Under the pieces are notes generated by a model that saw only the letters and a list, made by a program, of their open reading frames with translations, made no database searches and was not told where the DNA came from. Both the position numbers and the translations under genes were made by a program. 64,000 nt of DNA from Oxalobacteraceae bacterium (lineage in GTDB: Bacteria; Pseudomonadota; Gammaproteobacteria; Burkholderiales; Burkholderiaceae_D), in contig JAUYNR010000022.1 of NCBI GenBank assembly GCA_030698225.1, positions 62,001 through 126,000 on the forward strand, in the 5' to 3' direction. This document shows, one piece after another, positions 48,692-59,149 of the stretch. How positions within the stretch are numbered: position 1 is the first letter of the stretch; each line of letters begins with the position of its first letter.

Positions 48692-50350
48692 TTAAACGCG
48701 GCTCATATCGAATTGGGCCTTGTTGCCGCTGCCATACACTTTCAGCGCACCCAATTCACCCACCGCATTCGGCCGGATGAAAATCCAGTTTTGCCAGGCA
48801 GTCAAACGTCCGAAAATGCGTGTCTCCATGGTTTCCTTGCCATTGAAGCGCAGATTGGCTTCCAGGCCGGTCAGCGCATCTGGCGACATGCTGGCGCGCT
48901 CTTCCAGCACCATGCGGGTTTCATCGGCCCAATCCAGATCATCCGGATCCGCAGTAATCATGCCCAGCGCAAGGGCTTGGCCGGCATCCAGCGATTGCCC
49001 GACGGTGTTGCGCACCGCGGCGATCTCGGTTTCGTCTTCATAGAAGCGGCGCGCGATGCGCGATTGCGCGGTGACCATCGGCAAGATGCCGAAATTCAGT
49101 TCGGACACCGCGATCCGCGGCGCCCGCTGCGGTGTCGATGGCAGGGCCAGCATGTAGCTGCGGTCGGCCGCCAGGGCGATTTCAAGCAAGCTGCCGGCAA
49201 AGCAGGAGCCTTCGTCGATCAGCGCAAACAGCGAGCGCGACGATACATCGAGCCGGGCCAGCGTGCGGCGCAGCAAGCCGATGGTTTCGCGTACCAGCCA
49301 GTGCGATTTATGCGCCAGCAGCGTGGCGTCGCTGGCAAGAACTGCCTGCGCATCGCCGCGGGTTTTCAGGATCCAGGTGCCGATCTCGAGTTCATTGGTG
49401 CGCAGGTGCAAAATCGCGTCATCCAGTTCGCGCGCCATTTGCAGCGGCCACCATTGCACGCCTGCGGCTTCGATGCCGGCGATACCGGTCGGCTGCGGCG
49501 CAGTTGGCGCCTTTACAGTCAGGGTCGCATTGCGCGCGGCACGATCAATTGCGATGCTGACAAATTCATAGACTATCGTGGTGTCGGTCTGGGTCTTGTT
49601 TAACGGTGTCAGCTTGACGCCCTTGCCGTCTGCCGGACGGTCGCTGTTGGCAGCCAGCGCCAGCGCATGGTCACGTACGGTTTGCTGGAACTGTGTCGGT
49701 GTTGCGATCTCATCCACCAGACGCCAGTCCTTGGCACGCTGTCCTCGCACGCCTTCGGAAGTGGTGCAGAAAATATCGGCAAGATCATGACGCACATGGC
49801 GCTTGTCGGTCAGGCGCGTCAGCCCGCCGGTGCCGGGCAACACGCCCAGCAGAGGCACTTCCGGCAAGCTGACGGAAGATGCGCGGTCGTCGACCAGGAT
49901 GATTTCGTCGCAGGCGGCGGCCAGCTCGTAGCCGCCGCCGGCGCAGGCGCCATTGACTGCGGCGATGAATTTCAATCCGGAATGGCGGCTGGAATCTTCC
50001 AGCCCGTTGCGCGTTTCATTGGTGAATTTGCAAAAATTGACTTTCCACGAATGGGTCGATTTGCCCAGCATGAAGATGTTGGCGCCCGAACAGAAAATCC
50101 TATCCTTGCTGCTGGTGAGAATCACCGTACGCACTTCCGGATGTTCAAAGCGAATCCGCTGTATGGCGTCATTGAGTTCGATGTCGACCCCGAGGTCATA
50201 GGAATTGAGCTTGAGCTTATAGCCTTCCTTTATCCCGCCATCCTCATTGATATTCATGGTGAGGGTCGCGATCGGGCCGTCGCAGGCAAGAGTCCAGTGC
50301 CGGTAGCGATCGGGTGCGGTTTCGTAGTTAACTTGTGGAACGATAGTCAT
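48692..50350 (-). CDS. boxC: benzoyl-CoA-dihydrodiol lyase BoxC
   Basis: Crotonase-fold 550 aa protein between boxB and boxR; start at MTIVPQVNYETAP with GAGGAG RBS. Confidence 0.92.
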   Translation of the reverse strand: MTIVPQVNYETAPDRYRHWTLACDGPIATLTMNINEDGGIKEGYKLKLNSYDLGVDIELNDAIQRIRFEHPEVRTVILTSSKDRIFCSGANIFMLGKSTHSWKVNFCKFTNETRNGLEDSSRHSGLKFIAAVNGACAGGGYELAAACDEIILVDDRASSVSLPEVPLLGVLPGTGGLTRLTDKRHVRHDLADIFCTTSEGVRGQRAKDWRLVDEIATPTQFQQTVRDHALALAANSDRPADGKGVKLTPLNKTQTDTTIVYEFVSIAIDRAARNATLTVKAPTAPQPTGIAGIEAAGVQWWPLQMARELDDAILHLRTNELEIGTWILKTRGDAQAVLASDATLLAHKSHWLVRETIGLLRRTLARLDVSSRSLFALIDEGSCFAGSLLEIALAADRSYMLALPSTPQRAPRIAVSELNFGILPMVTAQSRIARRFYEDETEIAAVRNTVGQSLDAGQALALGMITADPDDLDWADETRMVLEERASMSPDALTGLEANLRFNGKETMETRIFGRLTAWQNWIFIRPNAVGELGALKVYGSGNKAQFDMSRV

Positions 50351-50372
50351 AGCACTCCTCATGGAAATATTG

Positions 50373-50490
50373 TGCATATTTCATATGCATGTAAGAACTA
50401 TATTTCACACATAAATACATGTCAAGCATTAAATTGCTTCTTTTTGTATTGAGGTGCACTTTTATGCATTACCGCAGCGAGAGAGGTGCA
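50373..50490. promoter_or_regulatory. candidate BoxR operator region upstream of boxC
   Basis: Five TGCA motifs (50373, 50386, 50455, 50465, 50487), including TGCA-N6-TGCA at 50455-50468 and palindrome TGCATAT-TTC-ATATGCA. Confidence 0.5.
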
Positions 50491-50731
50491 TTCAGGTTTC
50501 CGTTGAGGCAAGAATGCAGAGGCGCTTCCAAGGGGGATGCAATTATCCCGGAAGCCGCATTTGACCGGTCGAAAGCATCAATAAGCACCTGACTTTGTTA
50601 GGGTTTTTTGCGTTTAAGCGGCGCACCATTTAGGTCAGGATCATGCGTCCGACTTGGGCATCAATAAAACACGGCAAGGACAACGGTCAGATAAACAATA
50701 CGCCTTTTTACCAACCGTTGCCGGCGATTCC

Positions 50732-51631
50732 TTATGAAAACGCCTTGTCCTGGGACAGGACCGTACCGCGCAACTGATCCACCAGATTCATGAATGCAGC
50801 TTCCTGCGTTATATCGCTGGTATCGAATATTTCATCTGCCTGGGAATAGAATGGAGCGCGGATTTCAATGAGGTTTTTTAAATCTGCCATCGCTTCGCGG
50901 TTATCGGCTCTCAGTCGCGAATCGAATTGGGACAACCCGCGCTCCATATATTCTTCCGGGGCCGCCTGCAACCAGACGGTATAGCAGTGCGAAAGCAATG
51001 AATCGAATGTTCCCGGGTCAGAAACGATGCCGCCTGGCGTCGCAATCACTGCGCGCGGAAAGCGGCGAATTATTTCCTCCAGCGCCCGACATTCGTAGCG
51101 CCGGTAAGCGGCCGAGCCATACAGCGCGTGAATTTCCGGAATGCTGCAACCCGCCACCTTTTCGATCTGCCGTTCCAGCTCGATGAAAGGCACCATCCAG
51201 TTATCGGCCAGCATCTGCCCGAGAGTGGATTTGCCGGCGCCGCGCAAACCGATAAAAGCGACCCGCTGCCGCCGCGCCGACTCGCTGGAAGGCTTTTCAA
51301 AAGTATCGATCAGCGCCGCGCTCGCCTGCGCCAGCTCCGCCTCCGTACGGCCGCGCAGGATTTCCCGAATTTTGAGCCATTCGACAGAAGAAATGGATTC
51401 ATCTCCTATCATCTCGACCAGCCGGCAGTTCAGGACCTGGCTCAGCTGGCGCAGGAACTGGATTGATGCATTTCCACTGCCCAACTCGATGTTCTGCAAA
51501 TGGCGCTCCGAAACATCAGCCCTGCGCGCCAACGCTTTGCGCGACAGACCGTGACGCGACCGCAGAGCCGTCACGCGCTCACCGAGCGCGATCAGAAATG
51601 GATCTTTGTGCTGCTCGGAATTGTCGATCAT
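50732..51631 (-). CDS. boxR: BoxR/BzdR-type regulator (XRE HTH fused to shikimate-kinase-like domain)
   Basis: ALGERVTALRSRHGLSRKALARRADVSERHLQNIELGSGN; VAFIGLRGAGKSTLGQMLADN. Confidence 0.93.
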   Translation of the reverse strand: MIDNSEQHKDPFLIALGERVTALRSRHGLSRKALARRADVSERHLQNIELGSGNASIQFLRQLSQVLNCRLVEMIGDESISSVEWLKIREILRGRTEAELAQASAALIDTFEKPSSESARRQRVAFIGLRGAGKSTLGQMLADNWMVPFIELERQIEKVAGCSIPEIHALYGSAAYRRYECRALEEIIRRFPRAVIATPGGIVSDPGTFDSLLSHCYTVWLQAAPEEYMERGLSQFDSRLRADNREAMADLKNLIEIRAPFYSQADEIFDTSDITQEAAFMNLVDQLRGTVLSQDKAFS

Positions 51632-51676
51632 AAATATTTCCCTCTTGAATTCTTATCTCGGTCACGACACCCAATC

Positions 51677-51690
51677 TGCACCGGGATGCA
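51677..51690. promoter_or_regulatory. candidate BoxR operator in boxR/DUF4863 divergent intergenic region
   Basis: TGCA-CCGGGA-TGCA direct repeat. Confidence 0.4.
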
Positions 51691-51837
51691 ACGTGCGATG
51701 AAATATATTATCGTTCATCGCCTTGACTTAAGCAAGATATTGCTTCTATACTTAATTCAATAGGCACTATAAAACATTAACAAGCACCTGCTATCGCATT
51801 ATAGTACGCCGCCAGATGCCCCCAAGGAGAGCTAAAC

Positions 51838-52311
51838 ATGAATGTGAATGAATTCGAAGTATTAATTGCCCGCCTGACCGAAGAGATTGCCGGCGTTCCG
51901 CTGGGGTCGGCGCTGGAAGCGCACCTGAATGCGGAGCACGGCCCCAAGAGCGATCTGTTCGAAGCGATTTTCGATGCCTGCAAGATGGGCGTCAAGGATG
52001 GCTGGATGTGCAATCGGGAAGGCGGCGGCATCCGTTACGGCCGGGTTCTGAAGCCGACTGAAGCGACCCATGGTTTCAGCGTCGATGTGGTCGAGATGGA
52101 GAATGTTGCCGGTCCTTACCATGTCCATCCAAACGGCGAGATCGATTTGATCATGCCGCTGACGCCGGGCGCACGCTTTGATGCAAATCCGGCCGGCTGG
52201 TGCGTCTATGAACCCGGCAGCGGACACCGCCCGACCGTCACCAATGGCAGCGCGCTGGTGTTGTATCTGTTGCCACAAGGCGCGATCGACTTTACGCCTG
52301 CAGCGGCGTAA
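51838..52311 (+). CDS. DUF4863-family protein of box cluster
   Basis: VDVVEMENVAGPYHVHPNGEIDLIMPLTPGARFD; between boxR and boxD. Confidence 0.7.
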   Translation: MNVNEFEVLIARLTEEIAGVPLGSALEAHLNAEHGPKSDLFEAIFDACKMGVKDGWMCNREGGGIRYGRVLKPTEATHGFSVDVVEMENVAGPYHVHPNGEIDLIMPLTPGARFDANPAGWCVYEPGSGHRPTVTNGSALVLYLLPQGAIDFTPAAA

Positions 52312-52362
52312 TCCCATCATCCGATCCGGCTGGCCGATTCCCCATTTTCTGATTGCATACAC

Positions 52363-53931
52363 ATGATCCATCTACCCAATTATTTGAGCGGCGTCTGGCA
52401 AGCTGAATCCGGTCGCAATGCTACCCTGCTCGATCCTGTCACCGGCCAGCCGCTGGCCACCGCGGGCGGGCCTGCCGCAGGACTGGATGCAGGATTCGCT
52501 TTTGCCCGCGCGCAAGGTGCGGCCGGACTGCAGGCGATGTCGTACGGCCAGCGTGCCGGCATGCTGGGCGAAATAGTAAAAGTGCTGCAAGCCAACCGCG
52601 ACGCCTACTACGACATCTCGCTGGCCAACTCGGGCACGACCAAGGCCGATTCCGCAGTCGATATCGAAGGTGCGTCATTTACGCTGGGTTATTACGCCAA
52701 AATCGGCGCCGTGCTGGGTGACGCAAAAACCTTGCTGGACGGCAGCGCGGCTGTCCTGTCGAAAGATCAGCTGTTCCGGTCGCAACACATCCTGACACCG
52801 GTGCGCGGCCTCGCGCTGTTCATCAATGCATTCAATTTCCCGGCCTGGGGCTTGTGGGAAAAAGCCGCGCCGGCCTTGCTGTCAGGCGTTCCGGTCGTGA
52901 TCAAGCCGGCGACCGTCACCGCATGGCTGACCCACCGGATGGTGGCCGACGTGATCGCCGCCGGCATCTTGCCGGCCGGTGCGCTGTCCATCGTCTGCGG
53001 CAGTTCCGGCGGCCTGCTCGACGCCTTGCAACCGTTCGATGTGCTGTCGTTTACCGGCTCGGCCGATACCGCTGCGCTGATCCGTTCGCACGCTGCCATC
53101 TCGCGCCATTCGGTGCGCGCCAATATCGAGGCCGACAGCCTGAATTCGTCGATTCTCGGTTTGGACGCGGCACCGGGAACCGCAGCGTTCGAGCTCTACG
53201 TCAATGAGCTGGTGCGCGAAATGACCACCAAGAGCGGGCAGCGCTGCACCGCGATTCGCCGCGCGCTGGTTCCCGCACAGTTTTTCGATGCGGTGGCCGA
53301 GGCGGTCGGCGCCAAACTGGCGCAAGTCAGCGTCGGCAATCCGCGCAATCCCGAAGTGCGGATGGGCTCGCTGGTCAGCCGCGAACAGTTTGACAGCGTA
53401 CAGGCAGGCATTGCCAGACTGTCCAGTGAAGCCGCCATCCTGCACGACGGCGGCAAGCAGGCGCTGATCGACGCCGACCCGTCGATATCCGCATGCGTTG
53501 CGCCCACCTTGCTGGGCGTGCGCGATGCAGATCAGGCTGCGCTGGTGCATGACCATGAAGTATTCGGTCCGGTATCGACCTTGCTGGGCTATCGCGATAC
53601 CGGCCATGCGCTGGCGCTGGCCGGTCGCGGTCTGGGGTCGCTGGTCGCCTCCGTGTTCAGTGACGACCATGCATGGATGGCGCAGGTCGGACGCGACCTG
53701 GCCGGCACCCATGGCCGGGTTCACATGGTCAGTTCCGATGTCGGCAAGACCCAGACCGGCCACGGCAATGTGATGCCGGCCTCGGTCCACGGCGGGCCGG
53801 GACGCGCCGGCGGCGGCGAAGAGCTGGGCGGCTTGCGCGCACTGGGTTTTTACCACCGTCGCGCCGCACTGCAGGGATCGTCGGTCACGCTGCAGCAGCT
53901 GGCGCCTACGGCAGCACACTGGAACGCTTGA
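52363..53931 (+). CDS. boxD: 3,4-dehydroadipyl-CoA semialdehyde dehydrogenase
   Basis: Aldehyde dehydrogenase fold: INAFNFPAWGLWEKAAPALLSGVPVVIKPAT, FTGSADTA, KSGQRCTAIRRALVP. Confidence 0.9.
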   Translation: MIHLPNYLSGVWQAESGRNATLLDPVTGQPLATAGGPAAGLDAGFAFARAQGAAGLQAMSYGQRAGMLGEIVKVLQANRDAYYDISLANSGTTKADSAVDIEGASFTLGYYAKIGAVLGDAKTLLDGSAAVLSKDQLFRSQHILTPVRGLALFINAFNFPAWGLWEKAAPALLSGVPVVIKPATVTAWLTHRMVADVIAAGILPAGALSIVCGSSGGLLDALQPFDVLSFTGSADTAALIRSHAAISRHSVRANIEADSLNSSILGLDAAPGTAAFELYVNELVREMTTKSGQRCTAIRRALVPAQFFDAVAEAVGAKLAQVSVGNPRNPEVRMGSLVSREQFDSVQAGIARLSSEAAILHDGGKQALIDADPSISACVAPTLLGVRDADQAALVHDHEVFGPVSTLLGYRDTGHALALAGRGLGSLVASVFSDDHAWMAQVGRDLAGTHGRVHMVSSDVGKTQTGHGNVMPASVHGGPGRAGGGEELGGLRALGFYHRRAALQGSSVTLQQLAPTAAHWNA

Positions 53932-54021
53932 GATGACAGTGCCGGGGCCACTTGGCACGAGTTGATTTGTTCATTGATGCAGTCTAAGCGCACAACATGG
54001 TGCGCAACAATAGGAGACGAA

Positions 54022-55608
54022 ATGCCCGATTTATCCACTGCCGACCATAGCGTGAGCCCGCCAGTCATCGATATTCCGCGTTGCTACAACGCGGCGCATG
54101 ACCTGATCGAACGCAATCTGCGGGCAGGCAGGAAAGACAAGCCTGCCTTCATCGACGATGACGGCGTGTACACCTATGCCGCAGTTGCGCAGAGAACTTC
54201 GGCCTTCGCGAATGTGCTCAAGGGGCTGGGCGTTGCGCCCGAGCAGCGCATTCTGATGTGCGTCCATGACACGATCGATTTTCCGACGGTCTTTCTGGGT
54301 GCGATCAAGGCCGGCGTGGTGCCGATCGCGGTCAATACCCTGCTGACCCAGGGCGATTACGAATACATGCTGACTGACAGCGCGGCCCGGATCGCGGTGG
54401 TTTCAGAAGCGCTGCTGCCGCTGTTCCAGCCGCTGCTGGGCAAGGTGGCAACCCTGGAGCGGATCCTGGTCGCCGGCAGCACGCGAGGCCCGGATGGACT
54501 CACGCCGTTGCTGGAACAGGCCAGCGGCGACTTCGAGGTGGTGGCGACTTCAAGCGACACCCCCTGCTTCTGGCTCTATTCGTCCGGCTCCACCGGTGCG
54601 CCCAAGGGTACCGTGCATGTCCACTCGAGCCTGATCCAGACCGCGGAACTGTATGCGCGGCCCATCCTCGGCATCAACCAGAACGACGTCATCTTCTCGG
54701 CCGCCAAGCTGTTCTTTGCCTACGGGCTCGGCAACGGCCTGACGTTTCCGATGGCGGTCGGCGCCACGGCGGTGCTGATGGCGGAACGCCCGACCCCGGC
54801 AGCGGTCTTCAAACGCCTGCAGCAGCATCAACCCAGCATCTTCTGCGGCGTACCCACCCTGTACGCCTCGATGCTGGCCAATCCGGAGCTGCCGGCCCGC
54901 GACGCACTCAAGCTGCGCCGCTGCATTTCCGCCGGCGAAGCGCTGCCGGTAGAAATCGGCAAACGCTGGTCGCAGCACTTCGGGCTGGATATCCTCGATG
55001 GCATCGGTTCCACCGAAATGCTCCACATCTTTCTGTCCAACCGCATCGGAGAAGTCCATTACGGCACCACCGGCAAGCCGGTTCCCGGCTATGCGGTACG
55101 CCTGGTCGACGAAGAAGGCCAGCCGGTGGCGCGCGGCGAAGCGGGCGAACTGCAGATTTCCGGCCCGACCAGCGCCGCTTTCTACTGGAACAACCGTGAA
55201 AAAACACGCCACACCTTTCTCGGCGAATGGACCCGCAGCGGTGACAAATACCATGAGGACGAGGACGGCTATTTCGTCTATGCCGGCCGCAGCGACGACA
55301 TGCTCAAGGTCAGCGGCATTTACGTCTCGCCGATCGAAGTCGAATCGGCACTGATAGATCATCCCTGCGTGCTCGAAGCGGCGGTGGTAGGCAAGGAAGA
55401 CGTCGACAAGCTGATCAAGCCGATCGCCTATATCGTACTGAAACCGGGCATTCAGGCTTCGCCCGAGCTGGAGGCCGAACTCAAGGCGCACGTCAAGAGT
55501 TGCCTGGCGCCCTACAAGTATCCGCGCTGGATGGAATTCGTCGATGAACTGCCAAAGACTGCGACCGGAAAAATACAGCGCTTCAAGCTGCGCAACCGGC
55601 GCGCATGA
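54022..55608 (+). CDS. bclA: benzoate-CoA ligase
   Basis: CFWLYSSGSTGAPKGTVHVHSSL, DGIGSTEMLHIFLSN, YVSPIEVESALI; start at MPDLSTADH. Confidence 0.9.
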   Translation: MPDLSTADHSVSPPVIDIPRCYNAAHDLIERNLRAGRKDKPAFIDDDGVYTYAAVAQRTSAFANVLKGLGVAPEQRILMCVHDTIDFPTVFLGAIKAGVVPIAVNTLLTQGDYEYMLTDSAARIAVVSEALLPLFQPLLGKVATLERILVAGSTRGPDGLTPLLEQASGDFEVVATSSDTPCFWLYSSGSTGAPKGTVHVHSSLIQTAELYARPILGINQNDVIFSAAKLFFAYGLGNGLTFPMAVGATAVLMAERPTPAAVFKRLQQHQPSIFCGVPTLYASMLANPELPARDALKLRRCISAGEALPVEIGKRWSQHFGLDILDGIGSTEMLHIFLSNRIGEVHYGTTGKPVPGYAVRLVDEEGQPVARGEAGELQISGPTSAAFYWNNREKTRHTFLGEWTRSGDKYHEDEDGYFVYAGRSDDMLKVSGIYVSPIEVESALIDHPCVLEAAVVGKEDVDKLIKPIAYIVLKPGIQASPELEAELKAHVKSCLAPYKYPRWMEFVDELPKTATGKIQRFKLRNRRA

Positions 55609-55646
55609 AAAATCCGATGCCCAACAATTAACCTGGTACCGAGTCA

Positions 55647-56135
55647 ATGAATACTGCCATTTCCATCCTCTGCGATGAACATCGTTCGATTACAGCAGTT
55701 CTGAAGGGTCTGCAGGACCGCGTTGCACGGGTCAAGGACGGCACGGAAGCGCCGGATTTCGCGCTCTTCCTGTCGATGTTCGATTACATCGAAACCTTGC
55801 CCGAGAAAATCCACCATCCGAAAGAAAACGACTATCTGTTCCGTTTCCTGCGCATGCGCGACCCTGAGTCGGCCGCCATTCTGGATATTCTCGAAGCCCA
55901 GCACGAAACCGGCAGCGTGTTGCTGGAGGATCTGCGCCAGAAACTTGCCGCCTATCGCGATACAGGCAAGCTGGAACCTTTCGAACAAGCTCTGAGCGCT
56001 TATGCGGAGTTCAATTGGGATCACATGAGAAAGGAAGAAAGCATAGTCCTTCCCAGAGCCGAAAAATACTTGACGCAGGCAGACTGGCAAATCATCGGCG
56101 CCGCTTTCGCCGCCAATCGCAACTATGCCTGGTAA
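55647..56135 (+). CDS. hemerythrin-domain protein
   Basis: DEHRSI, YIETLPEKIHHPKENDYLF, EFNWDHMRKEESIVLP histidine/acid pattern. Confidence 0.85.
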   Translation: MNTAISILCDEHRSITAVLKGLQDRVARVKDGTEAPDFALFLSMFDYIETLPEKIHHPKENDYLFRFLRMRDPESAAILDILEAQHETGSVLLEDLRQKLAAYRDTGKLEPFEQALSAYAEFNWDHMRKEESIVLPRAEKYLTQADWQIIGAAFAANRNYAW

Positions 56136-56167
56136 CCCTGCATCGCACCTTGAAAGGAGCAGCGGCA

Positions 56168-56974
56168 ATGCGTTCAGATATGCACGATAGCGGCGTCCAG
56201 TTTGCCGATATGCAATGGCAAAACAGGCCGCTCAGGCTGGAGTATCAATGGGTCGGCGCCAAGCGCTCCGAGCACCCGGTGCTCGTGTTTCTGCACGAGG
56301 GCCTGGGTTCGATCGCGCTCTGGAAAGATTTTCCCGAGACTTTTTGCCGTGCTCACGGCATTACCGGGCTGGTGTTTTCACGCTACGGCTACGGGCACTC
56401 CAGCCCCAGACCGGCAGCAGAAAAGTGGCCGGTCAGCTTCATGCACGAGCAGGCGCATCAGGTGCTGCCGGCCTTTTTTTCGCAGCTCGGCATAAGCAAA
56501 CCCTGGCTGTTCGGCCATAGCGACGGCGCCTCGATCGCCCTGCTGTACGCGTCGCGTTTTTCGGAACATCTGAGCGGGATTGTCGTCGCCGCCCCGCACA
56601 TTTTTGTCGAAGACATCACCGTCGAGAGCATCCGCCTTGCCCGCGACGTCTATCTGACGAAAAATTTGCGTGCCAGGCTGGCGCAATACCATGCCGACGT
56701 CGATTCGGCATTCTGGGGCTGGAACGATATCTGGCTAGCCCCCGCATTCCGTGCCTGGAATATCGAACAAGAGCTGGCCACCATTAGCTGCCCGGTGCTG
56801 GCGATCCAGGGGGAAGACGACGAATACGGCACTCTCGAACAAGTCTATGGAATTCAAAGAAAAATTCCGGCTGCACAGATTGTCGTATTGCCGCAATGCG
56901 GCCACTCGCCGCATCGCGACCAGGCACCAGCACTCAGTCAGGAAGTTGCGCATTTTATTATTCACAGAGTTTAA
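56168..56974 (+). CDS. alpha/beta hydrolase of box cluster
   Basis: VFLHEGLGSIALWKDFP, LFGHSDGASIALLYA, LPQCGHSPHRDQ. Confidence 0.85.
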   Translation: MRSDMHDSGVQFADMQWQNRPLRLEYQWVGAKRSEHPVLVFLHEGLGSIALWKDFPETFCRAHGITGLVFSRYGYGHSSPRPAAEKWPVSFMHEQAHQVLPAFFSQLGISKPWLFGHSDGASIALLYASRFSEHLSGIVVAAPHIFVEDITVESIRLARDVYLTKNLRARLAQYHADVDSAFWGWNDIWLAPAFRAWNIEQELATISCPVLAIQGEDDEYGTLEQVYGIQRKIPAAQIVVLPQCGHSPHRDQAPALSQEVAHFIIHRV

Positions 56975-56999
56975 AAAAACCACACCAGCAGGAGACACC

Positions 57000-58169
57000 A
57001 TGCAATTCAATTTCAAACCTACCCGATTCGCCGTTGCAGCCGCAACATTATTTCTGGCCAGCCAGGTTCATGCGCAAACCGCGCCGGTCAAGGTCGGCCT
57101 GATGCTGCCGGCGACCGGCACCTATGCCAATCTCGGCACGATGATCGAAAACGGCTTCAAGCTGTATGTCACCGAACAAGGCGGCAAGCTGGCCGGGCGG
57201 GAAATTCAGTATTTCAAGGTCGACGATGAATCCGCGCCGGCAAAAGCCATCGATAACGTCAACAAGCTGATCAAGCGCGATCAGGTCGATGTGCTGGTCG
57301 GCACCGTGCATTCCGGTGTTGCGCTGGGCATGGCCAAGGTTGCCAAGGAAACCGGAACGCTGCTGATTGTGCCGAATGCCGGCGCCAATGCGATCACCGG
57401 CGCCATGTGCGCAAAAAATATCTTCCGCAGCTCGTTTTCCAGCTGGCAGTCCGGCTTTGCAATGGGCAAGGTTGCAGCGGAGCGCGGACACAAGAAAATC
57501 ATGACGATTACCTGGAATTACGCGTTCGGCAATGAGTCGGTGCAAGCCTTCACCGAGGGCTTCGAGAAGGCAGGCGGCAAAGTGACGCAAAACATGACGC
57601 TGCCATTTCCGAATGTGGAGTTCCAGGCTTTGCTGACGCAGATTGCCGCGCAGAAGCCGGATGCGGTGTATGCATTTTTTGCCGGTGGCGGCGCAGTCAA
57701 GTTCGTCAAGGACTATGCTGCGGCCGGCCTGAACAAAACGATTCCCCTATACGGCCCCGGCTTCCTGACCGATGGCACGCTGGAAGCGCAAGGCGACGCC
57801 GCCCAAGGCATGTTTACCACCCTGCACTATTCGGACAATCTGAATACGCCGCGCGACAATGCATTTCGCCTCAGCTTTGCGAAGGCCTACAAGGTCAATG
57901 CCGATGTGTATGCAGTACAGGGCTACGATGCCGCACAAATGCTGGCAGCTGGTCTGAAAGCGGCAGGCGGCGATATCAAGCAACAGGACAAGGTCATCGC
58001 CGGCATGGCGGCGGCACAGATCGATAGCCCGCGCGGCAAATTCACCATGTCGGCTGCGCATAACCCGGTACAGGATATCTATCTGCGCCAGGTAAAAGGC
58101 AACCATAACGAAGTCAAGGGGATTGCGACCAAGGCACTGGCTGATCCGGCCAAGGGCTGCAGAATGTAA
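57000..58169 (+). CDS. ABC transporter substrate-binding protein (Liv-type, likely aromatic acid)
   Basis: Signal peptide; APVKVGLMLPATGTYANLG..., FRSSFSSWQSGFAMGKVAAERGHKKI. Confidence 0.88.
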   Translation: MQFNFKPTRFAVAAATLFLASQVHAQTAPVKVGLMLPATGTYANLGTMIENGFKLYVTEQGGKLAGREIQYFKVDDESAPAKAIDNVNKLIKRDQVDVLVGTVHSGVALGMAKVAKETGTLLIVPNAGANAITGAMCAKNIFRSSFSSWQSGFAMGKVAAERGHKKIMTITWNYAFGNESVQAFTEGFEKAGGKVTQNMTLPFPNVEFQALLTQIAAQKPDAVYAFFAGGGAVKFVKDYAAAGLNKTIPLYGPGFLTDGTLEAQGDAAQGMFTTLHYSDNLNTPRDNAFRLSFAKAYKVNADVYAVQGYDAAQMLAAGLKAAGGDIKQQDKVIAGMAAAQIDSPRGKFTMSAAHNPVQDIYLRQVKGNHNEVKGIATKALADPAKGCRM

Positions 58170-58273
58170 AGCCTTGGCAGCACGGGCATGGCTGGCAGCG
58201 GTGCCGCCATCCATGCCTATCTCGCGACCGCGCACAGCTGTTCGGATCGCCCCATTTGCTACCTGGAACCACC

Positions 58274-59146
58274 ATGGATATCTCTACGTTTCTGGCGCAG
58301 TGTTTGAATGCTGTGCAATATGGCTTGCTGCTGTTCCTGGTGGCGAGCGGTCTGACCCTGATTTTCGGCATCATGGGCGTGATCAATCTGGCCCACGGCA
58401 GCTTTTACATGATAGGCGCCTACATGGCATTCGGGCTGGCGCCTTTTTTCGGCGATCAGTTCCTGCTGCAACTGCTGGCCGGTGTGGTGCTGGCGGCCTT
58501 GTTCGGCTTCGTACTGGAATGGCTGTTTTTCAGTTACCTGTATCAGCGCGATCACCTGCAGCAGGTGCTGATGACGTATTCGCTGATTCTGGTGTTCGAG
58601 GAAGCGCGCAGCCTGCTGGTCGGCAACGAGGTGCACGGCGTCAAAGTCCCCGCGTGGCTGTCCGGCAGCATCCAGTTCGGCGATCTGATGAGCTACCCGG
58701 TATACAGCCTGTTCGCTTCGGCGGCCTGTCTGGTGGTGGCAATCGGCCTGTATTTTGTGGTCAACCGCACCCGGCTGGGCATGATGATCCGGGCCGGTGC
58801 CAGCAACCGCGACATGGTGCGCGGTCTCGGCATCAATATCAAACTGTTGTACCGGATTGTGTTTGCTGCCGGGGTGGCGCTGGCGGCACTGGCCGGCATG
58901 ATTGCAGCACCCATGACTTCGGTCTATCCGGGCATGGGCGGGCAGATCCTGATCATCTGTTTCGTGGTGGTGGTGATCGGCGGCATCGGCTCCATTTCAG
59001 GCGCCCTGATCGCGTCATTGCTGGTGGGTTTTGTCGATACCTTCGGCAAAGTCTTTTTCGCCTCGTTCAGCGGCCTCAGCGTGTACCTGCTGATGGCGCT
59101 GATTCTGATCTGGCGCCCCGAAGGCTTGAAAAGCAAAGGATACTAA
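58274..59146 (+). CDS. branched-chain-type ABC permease (LivH-like)
   Basis: GLTLIFGIMGVINLAHGSFYMIGAY; start at MDISTFLAQ. Confidence 0.9.
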   Translation: MDISTFLAQCLNAVQYGLLLFLVASGLTLIFGIMGVINLAHGSFYMIGAYMAFGLAPFFGDQFLLQLLAGVVLAALFGFVLEWLFFSYLYQRDHLQQVLMTYSLILVFEEARSLLVGNEVHGVKVPAWLSGSIQFGDLMSYPVYSLFASAACLVVAIGLYFVVNRTRLGMMIRAGASNRDMVRGLGINIKLLYRIVFAAGVALAALAGMIAAPMTSVYPGMGGQILIICFVVVVIGGIGSISGALIASLLVGFVDTFGKVFFASFSGLSVYLLMALILIWRPEGLKSKGY

Positions 59147-59149
59147 ATC

